Origin: Microbacterium gorillae
GTDB lineage: Bacteria > Actinomycetota > Actinomycetes > Actinomycetales > Microbacteriaceae
Length of the DNA: 64,000 bases
Assembly: GCF_000826185.2 (NCBI RefSeq)
Contig: NZ_LN648874.1
Span: 310,001 to 374,000, forward strand
Reading direction: 5' to 3'
Shown: positions 59,406 to 64,000 of the stretch, one piece after another
How the letters are laid out: each line of letters opens with the position of its first letter
Position numbering within the stretch: position 1 is the first letter of the stretch
Translations under genes and position numbers: made by a program
The notes under the pieces: model-generated
Database searches by the model: none
What the model was told of the DNA's origin: nothing
What the model saw: only the letters and a program-made list of their open reading frames with translations

Positions 59406-60922
59406 CTCTCGCGCGGACGTGGGCCGTGGCCGTGAGCGGCATCGTGGGGTCGCTCGTCGAAGTGGAGGCGGACCTGTCCAATCAGGAGCCGAAGTTCGAC
59501 CTCATCGGCCTGCCGGACAAGGCGCTGGGGGAATCGGTGCGGCGCGTCATCAACGGGTGCGCGAACCAGCACCTGCCGCTGCCTCGGCGGCGGATCACGG
59601 TGAACCTCTCGCCGGCGAGCCTGCCCAAACGGGGCGCGAGCTTCGATGTGGCCGTGGCGATCGCGGCCGTCGCGACGGAACATCCGATGCGCGCCGAGTC
59701 GCTCCGACGCACCGTGCATCTCGGCGAACTCGGGCTGGACGGGCGATTGCGACCGGTCCCGGGGATTCTCCCGGCCGTCCTCGCCGCGGTCCGTGCCGGC
59801 ATCCCACGCGTCGTCGTGCCCTGGGCCTGCCGTGTCGAGGCGGAACTCGTGGAGGGTGCCGAAGTCTTCGCCGCGGTGTCGCTGGCGGATGTCGCTCGCC
59901 TGCATGGCGCAGAAGTCGATGAGCAGGAGTGGGAGCCGCACGTTCCTCCGGCGGACGCCGAGGCGGAACCTCCCGTCCTGGAACTGGCGGACGTCGTCGG
60001 ACAACGCGCTGCCGTCGACGCGCTCATCGCGGTGGCCGCGGGAGGACACCCGCTGCTGCTCAGCGGTCCGCCCGGGGCCGGGAAGACCATGCTGGCGTCC
60101 CGGTTGCCGGGGATTCTTCCACCGCTGGAGCACGACGATGCGCTCGAAGTGGCGTCGATCCGGTCACTGTGCGGGGAGACGGTGACCGTGCTGCCGCGGG
60201 ACGCTCCCTTCGAAGCGCCGCACCACTCCGCGACCGTGGCAGCGCTCGTCGGCGGGGGATCGGGCACGATCCGCCCCGGCGCCATCGCCCGGGCCAGCCA
60301 CGGCATCCTCTTTCTCGACGAAGCCGCCGAGTTTCCACCGGCGGTGCTCGATGCGTTGCGGCAGCCCATCGAGTCCGGGTCGATCACGATCCATCGCAGC
60401 GGGGTCTCCGCCTCGTACCCCGCTCGATTCCATCTCGTCCTCGCGACCAACCCCTGTCCGTGCGGCAACCGTGGAGTGCGCGGCGCGGACTGCTCGTGCC
60501 CGCCGATGGCGGTCAGGAGATATCTGGGCCGGCTGTCCGGTCCGTTGCTGGACCGCATCGACGTCGAGTTGCCCGTGACCCGGGTGACCACCGCCCGCGA
60601 CACCTCGGGCACCTGCACGACGGCGGACGCTCGCGCCCGAGTGCTGGCCGCGCGCGCTCGGGCCGGCGCTCGCTGGTCCGGTCTGCCGTGGCGATTGAAT
60701 GCGCAGGCGTCCGGTCCCTGGCTGCGCACCGGTCCGCTCCGCCTGGGGTCGGACGTCACCCGGCCGCTCGATCAGGCGCTCGCCCGGGGCGCGTTGACCC
60801 TCCGCGGCTACGATCGCGTGCTCCGGGTCGCCTGGACGCTCGCCGATCTCGGCGAACGCGATCGGCCGGGGCCGGAGGAGATCGGCCGCGCGTTGGCCCT
60901 CAAGACGGGGACGGCGCTGTGA
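59402..60922 (+). CDS. YifB/ComM-family Mg-chelatase-like AAA+ ATPase, 506 aa
   Basis: An N-terminal Lon-protease-like S5 domain (DLIGLPDKALGESVRRVING, SPASLPKRGASFDVAVAIA) precedes the AAA+ core with Walker A GPPGAGKT (about 221-228), Walker B GILFLDEAAEF and CPCGNRG with a Cys cluster (NPCPCGNRG...DCSCP). ComM of naturally competent bacteria is a branch-migration helicase used in DNA integration. GTGA overlap with dprA downstream (60919-60922) supports a competence-type role. Confidence 0.92.
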   Translation: MTLARTWAVAVSGIVGSLVEVEADLSNQEPKFDLIGLPDKALGESVRRVINGCANQHLPLPRRRITVNLSPASLPKRGASFDVAVAIAAVATEHPMRAESLRRTVHLGELGLDGRLRPVPGILPAVLAAVRAGIPRVVVPWACRVEAELVEGAEVFAAVSLADVARLHGAEVDEQEWEPHVPPADAEAEPPVLELADVVGQRAAVDALIAVAAGGHPLLLSGPPGAGKTMLASRLPGILPPLEHDDALEVASIRSLCGETVTVLPRDAPFEAPHHSATVAALVGGGSGTIRPGAIARASHGILFLDEAAEFPPAVLDALRQPIESGSITIHRSGVSASYPARFHLVLATNPCPCGNRGVRGADCSCPPMAVRRYLGRLSGPLLDRIDVELPVTRVTTARDTSGTCTTADARARVLAARARAGARWSGLPWRLNAQASGPWLRTGPLRLGSDVTRPLDQALARGALTLRGYDRVLRVAWTLADLGERDRPGPEEIGRALALKTGTAL

Positions 60923-62085
60923 ACAGGGGTGAAGCGGCCGCGGAGCGGAGCGAGCTCGCCCGGGCCCGACTGGCCTGGTCCTTCCTCGTCGAACCGGGCG
61001 ATGGCGACGCGGGTGCGCTGGTGGCGGCGCTCGGCCCGCAGGAGGCGCTGGCCGCGGTCCGGGCGAACCGACCGCCGGCGGCCGGCACCCGTTGGCATGA
61101 AGCGTTCGCCCGCTGGCGGCCGCGTCTGGAGCGTGTCGACCTTCCGGACCAGGCCGATCGTGCGCGTCGCTGCGGGGCCCGCCTGCTCATTCCGGAAGAT
61201 GACGGGTGGCCCGCACGGGTCGATGACCTCGACGTCCACGCCCCGCTGTGCCTGTGGGTCCGGGGCGACCCGGAGGCGCTCGTGGCCGCGACCACCGTCG
61301 CCATCGTGGGAGCGCGCGCGTCGTCCGGATACGGTGACCTCGTGACGGCGGAGTTCGCGGCGGAGCTGGCCGCAGCCGGCGTCGTGGTCGTCTCCGGTGC
61401 GGCGTACGGCATCGACGGTGCCGCGCATCGGGCCGCCCTGGCCGCCGGGGGCGCGACGGTGGCGGTGCTGGCCGGAGGCGCCGATCGGGTCTACCCCGCC
61501 GGGCATGCCGAGCTCCTGGGGCGAATCGTCGGCAGCGGTGCGGTCGTCAGCGAACTGCCGCTCGGCTCGGAGCCATCGCGCTGGCGCTTCCTCACCCGGA
61601 ACAGGATCATCGCAGCGCTCGGCGACGCGACCGTCGTGGTCGAGGCCGGGTGGCGCAGCGGGTCCCTGAATACCGCGGGGCATGCGGCCACGCTGGGGCG
61701 GTCCATCGGCGCGGTCCCGGGGCCGATCACCTCGCCGGCTTCCGCCGGCTGTCACCGCCTGCTGCGCGAGTACGACGCCACGTGCGTCACCACCGCCGCG
61801 GAGGTCCAAGAACTTCTCGGCGCAGAGATCTCACCCGAGCGACGTCCAGCAGAGCCGGCGGGCCCATCCTCGCCACGATCGACGACGGCAGCTTCACCGC
61901 CCGAGGACGACGGCGCGGAGCGATTGGAGAACAGGGTCGCAGACGCGCTGGCCCTGCGGACGCCGCGGCCGGTCGAGGACATCGCGGTGCGCGCGGGAGT
62001 CGCCGTCGCGAGCACTGAGGCGGCGCTTGGGTTGCTCCTGCTGCAGGGCCGCGCACGGCGGGCCGACGGCGGGTGGACGCGATGA
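60919..62085 (+). CDS. dprA: DNA-processing protein DprA
   Basis: DprA loads RecA on incoming single-stranded DNA. The Rossmann-like core shows VAIVGARASSGYGDLVTAEF, GAAYGIDGAAHRAALAAGG, LAGGADRVYPAGHAEL and LTRNRIIAALGDATVVVEAG, and the C-terminal winged helix is DALALRTPRPVEDIAVRAGV. Length is 388 aa. GTG 60919 overlaps the upstream stop. An Ala/Pro/Ser-rich linker (about 310-335) separates core and winged helix. Confidence 0.95.
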   Translation: MNRGEAAAERSELARARLAWSFLVEPGDGDAGALVAALGPQEALAAVRANRPPAAGTRWHEAFARWRPRLERVDLPDQADRARRCGARLLIPEDDGWPARVDDLDVHAPLCLWVRGDPEALVAATTVAIVGARASSGYGDLVTAEFAAELAAAGVVVVSGAAYGIDGAAHRAALAAGGATVAVLAGGADRVYPAGHAELLGRIVGSGAVVSELPLGSEPSRWRFLTRNRIIAALGDATVVVEAGWRSGSLNTAGHAATLGRSIGAVPGPITSPASAGCHRLLREYDATCVTTAAEVQELLGAEISPERRPAEPAGPSSPRSTTAASPPEDDGAERLENRVADALALRTPRPVEDIAVRAGVAVASTEAALGLLLLQGRARRADGGWTR

Positions 62086-62094
62086 ACCGAAGAC

Positions 62095-62952
62095 TCAGGC
62101 GCCGCGGGCCATGTCGATCATGCCGCGGAGGGTGAGGCCGGCCTTGGTCCCGCCATCCACGAGGATGTCCGTTCCGGTGAGGTAGCCCGGGGCGCGGCTC
62201 GCGGCGAACGCGAGGACCGCCGCCACCTCCTCCGGCCGGCCGAAGCGCTTCAGGGCGGCGTGGCCCAGGAGCTTGTCCGATCCGGAAGCGATCTCCAGGC
62301 GACCCATCGCGGTGTCGAAACTGCCGGGGGAGACGGAGACGATGCGAGCGCCCCGCTCGCCGAATGCCGCCGCCATCTTGCGGGTGTACCAGATGACGAA
62401 CGCCTTGCTGGTGGAGTACGCGCCGCCGGCGCGCATGCGCTTCGGTGCTCGATTGACGGACGCGTCCAACCGCCGCGCGAAGGCCGACTCGTCCGTCAAA
62501 GCGAGCTGGAACACACGGGTGGGCTGCAGGAATGCGGGACTCATGTGCCCGGCGATCGACGCGACGTTCACCAGGGCAGCGCCGTCCTGCGCGAGACGGA
62601 GGTACGAACGGGTGATGTTCACCGTGCCCACGGCGTTGACCCGGGCGATGAAGCTCGCGTCGCCCATCTGCGGTGAGACGCCCGCCGCGTGTACGACGGC
62701 GCGGACGTGTCCGACCGCTGCAGCGCCGTCGAGGAGGGCGTCCACGGACGCGCGGTCGGTGATGTCGGTGCGCACTCCGGTCGCCTCGATGCCGAGAGCG
62801 GCGAGTTCGGCGACAGCGGCGTCCAGCCGGTCGGGAGCCAGGTCCGCGAGCACGATGCGATGGTCGGCGCCGAGGATCTTGGCGGTGGCGAGACCCATGC
62901 CTCCGGTGCCTCCGGTGATCACGGCTGCCAGGCGGGGGGATTGAGTGGTCAT
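62095..62952 (-). CDS. SDR-family oxidoreductase, 285 aa
   Basis: A classical short-chain dehydrogenase: the cofactor motif TGGTGGMG (residues 13-20), LADLAPDRLDAAVAELAALG (the Asp favours NAD), the catalytic Ser in VNVASIAGH, Tyr and Lys in YSTSKAF, and the terminal GTDILVDGGTKAG. It resembles 3-alpha-hydroxysteroid or 3-oxoacyl-ACP reductases. It is divergent from the flavoprotein at 63074, which belongs to steroid-dehydrogenase-type enzymes; a shared pathway is plausible. A perfect 20-bp tandem repeat covers its ribosome site. Confidence 0.88.
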   Translation of the reverse strand: MTTQSPRLAAVITGGTGGMGLATAKILGADHRIVLADLAPDRLDAAVAELAALGIEATGVRTDITDRASVDALLDGAAAVGHVRAVVHAAGVSPQMGDASFIARVNAVGTVNITRSYLRLAQDGAALVNVASIAGHMSPAFLQPTRVFQLALTDESAFARRLDASVNRAPKRMRAGGAYSTSKAFVIWYTRKMAAAFGERGARIVSVSPGSFDTAMGRLEIASGSDKLLGHAALKRFGRPEEVAAVLAFAASRAPGYLTGTDILVDGGTKAGLTLRGMIDMARGA

Positions 62953-62990
62953 GGGGGTCCTGTCGGTGGGATGGGGGTCCTGTCGGTGGG
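62951..62990. repeat. Perfect 20-bp tandem duplication over the SDR start
   Basis: ATGGGGGTCCTGTCGGTGGG occurs twice in direct succession (62951-62970 and 62971-62990). On the minus strand each copy carries CAGGACCCCCAT, that is, a weak ribosome site and start, so the initiation region of the SDR gene is duplicated. Confidence 0.9.
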
Positions 62991-63073
62991 GGCGGCGAGG
63001 TGGATCCGAACCTAGCACTGTTATCGAGACGCGGCGTTGCGTAACATGTGCCGCACCAGATCAAGGAGGAAAC

Positions 63074-64000
63074 ATGCCCCCCACCAGTGCCTCTGCATCG
63101 TCTTCCCGTCCGGCGTCCGCGTATGACGTCGTCGTGGTCGGCTCGGGAGCCGCCGCTTTCGCCACCGCCCTCGGCGCGATCGACGAAGGACTGAGCGTGC
63201 TCATGGTCGAGAGCACCGACCGATTCGGGGGCAACTCCGCGATGTCCGGCGGCGGTCTCTGGCTGCCGAACAATCCGCTCATGCGTCGCGATGGTGCACG
63301 CGATTCCCGCGACGAGGCATTGGCATACCTCGAGGAGACCGTGGGGGAGCCGGGGCTGGCCTCCAGCCCGGCGCGCAAGGAGGCGTTCGTGGACGGCATC
63401 GCCGACTTCGTCGCCACATCCGAGCGCTACGGTTTCCGGTGGGCGCGCGCGGCGAACTATCCCGATTACTACCCCGAGCTTCCCGGCGGCAAGATCGGCC
63501 GGTCGATTGAGGTCGAGCCCATCGACAGCAAGCTGATCGGGGAGTGGCGCAAGAAGTCCCGTGCGCTGCTGCCCTTCCCGATGATGAACTCGGACATGTA
63601 CCGCCTCGGTCGGGCCTGGTCCACCTGGTCTGGGTTCTTCCAGGGAGTGCGCCTCGTGTTCCGCACTCTCGGTGGCCTCGTGCGCGGCAAGATCCTCGTC
63701 GGCATGGGCGCAGGGCTGATCACCTCCTTCACGAAGGCCGTCGTGGTCGATGGCGGGGTCCCGCTGCTGCTGAACACGCCGGCTCGGCGGCTCCTGGTCG
63801 AGGACGAACGCGTCGTGGGCGTGGAGATCGAGGTCGACGGCGCGCCGCAGGAGGTTCGGGCTCGGCGTGGCGTGATGCTCGCGGCCGGCGGGTTCGACCA
63901 GGACAAGGCCCGGCGCAAAGAACTGCAGGGAGTGGAGGGATTCCCGGCCGGATCGCCCGGAGCGCTCGGCGGCGGAATCGACATGGCGGCCGAGGTCGGC
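63074..64000 (+). CDS. FAD-dependent dehydrogenase of the 3-ketosteroid delta-1-dehydrogenase/fumarate reductase type, cut by the right edge
   Basis: Only the first 309 residues are in the window. The FAD-binding motif VVVVGSGAAAFATAL starts near residue 19, followed by DRFGGNSAMSGGGLWLPNN, typical of KstD-like flavoproteins, and MLAAGGFDQDKA later. The ATG at 63074 has a strong ribosome site, AGGAGG (63064-63069), unlike most neighbours. KstD introduces a 1,2 double bond into 3-ketosteroids; related members act on other ketones. The divergent SDR would fit such a pathway. Confidence 0.85.
   Translation, partial: MPPTSASASSSRPASAYDVVVVGSGAAAFATALGAIDEGLSVLMVESTDRFGGNSAMSGGGLWLPNNPLMRRDGARDSRDEALAYLEETVGEPGLASSPARKEAFVDGIADFVATSERYGFRWARAANYPDYYPELPGGKIGRSIEVEPIDSKLIGEWRKKSRALLPFPMMNSDMYRLGRAWSTWSGFFQGVRLVFRTLGGLVRGKILVGMGAGLITSFTKAVVVDGGVPLLLNTPARRLLVEDERVVGVEIEVDGAPQEVRARRGVMLAAGGFDQDKARRKELQGVEGFPAGSPGALGGGIDMAAEVG

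Overview
The window is high-GC actinobacterial chromosome, most likely from the family Microbacteriaceae and close to Microbacterium. The evidence is base composition, strongly GC-biased third codon positions, the gene order leuC-leuD-murA-plsC-gpsA-ddl, smc-ftsY, ffh-rpsP-KH-rimM-trmD and rplS-lepB-rnhB-DUF2469-yraN-comM-dprA, a DUF222/HNH (13E12-type) gene, and many genes that look leaderless. The genus is inferred from gene order and memory of relatives, not from a search. I see no rRNA, CRISPR array, phage or intact insertion sequence. One tRNA (Glu, CTC) is present.

Layout. 1-6.2 kb: a gene fragment cut by the left edge, a metallo-beta-lactamase-fold protein, tRNA-Glu, an NAD-epimerase and ArsR regulator sharing one divergent operator, an ECF sigma factor with a DUF4349 membrane partner, and a TerC-family membrane protein behind a probable manganese (yybP-ykoY) riboswitch. 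6.5-9.7 kb: a four-gene OpuC-type compatible-solute ABC transporter. 9.8-12.4 kb: a minus-strand pair, O-acetylhomoserine sulfhydrylase-type enzyme plus flavin monooxygenase, suggesting organosulfur use. 12.5-18.9 kb: a leucine-codon leader peptide followed by leuC, leuD, murA, an acyltransferase, gpsA and ddl, tightly coupled by start/stop overlaps. 19-31.2 kb: DUF3515, thiL, rsmD, then an accessory block (HNH gene flanked by inverted repeat arrays, CPBP protease, alginate-lyase-like exoprotein), then recG, coaD, yceD, rpmF, rnc and mutM.

31.3-43.1 kb is a second accessory block between mutM and smc, genes that are usually close together. It holds small enzymes, membrane proteins, a flavin oxidoreductase and an unusual operon: a 33-residue peptide with a strong promoter and ribosome site, a frame-broken coding stretch, a 79-residue protein and three tandem two-domain GNAT acetyltransferases. 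I consider this the best candidate for an undescribed system. 43.2-64 kb returns to housekeeping: smc, ftsY, lipA/lipB, a TetR regulator, ffh, rpsP to trmD, map, rplS, lepB, rnhB, DUF2469, yraN, comM-like, dprA, an SDR and a flavoprotein cut by the right edge.

A recurring signal is a TANNNT hexamer ending exactly 6 or 7 bases before the start codon, with little or no Shine-Dalgarno sequence. I can point to it at about twenty starts on both strands, which suggests that much of this region is transcribed as leaderless mRNA.
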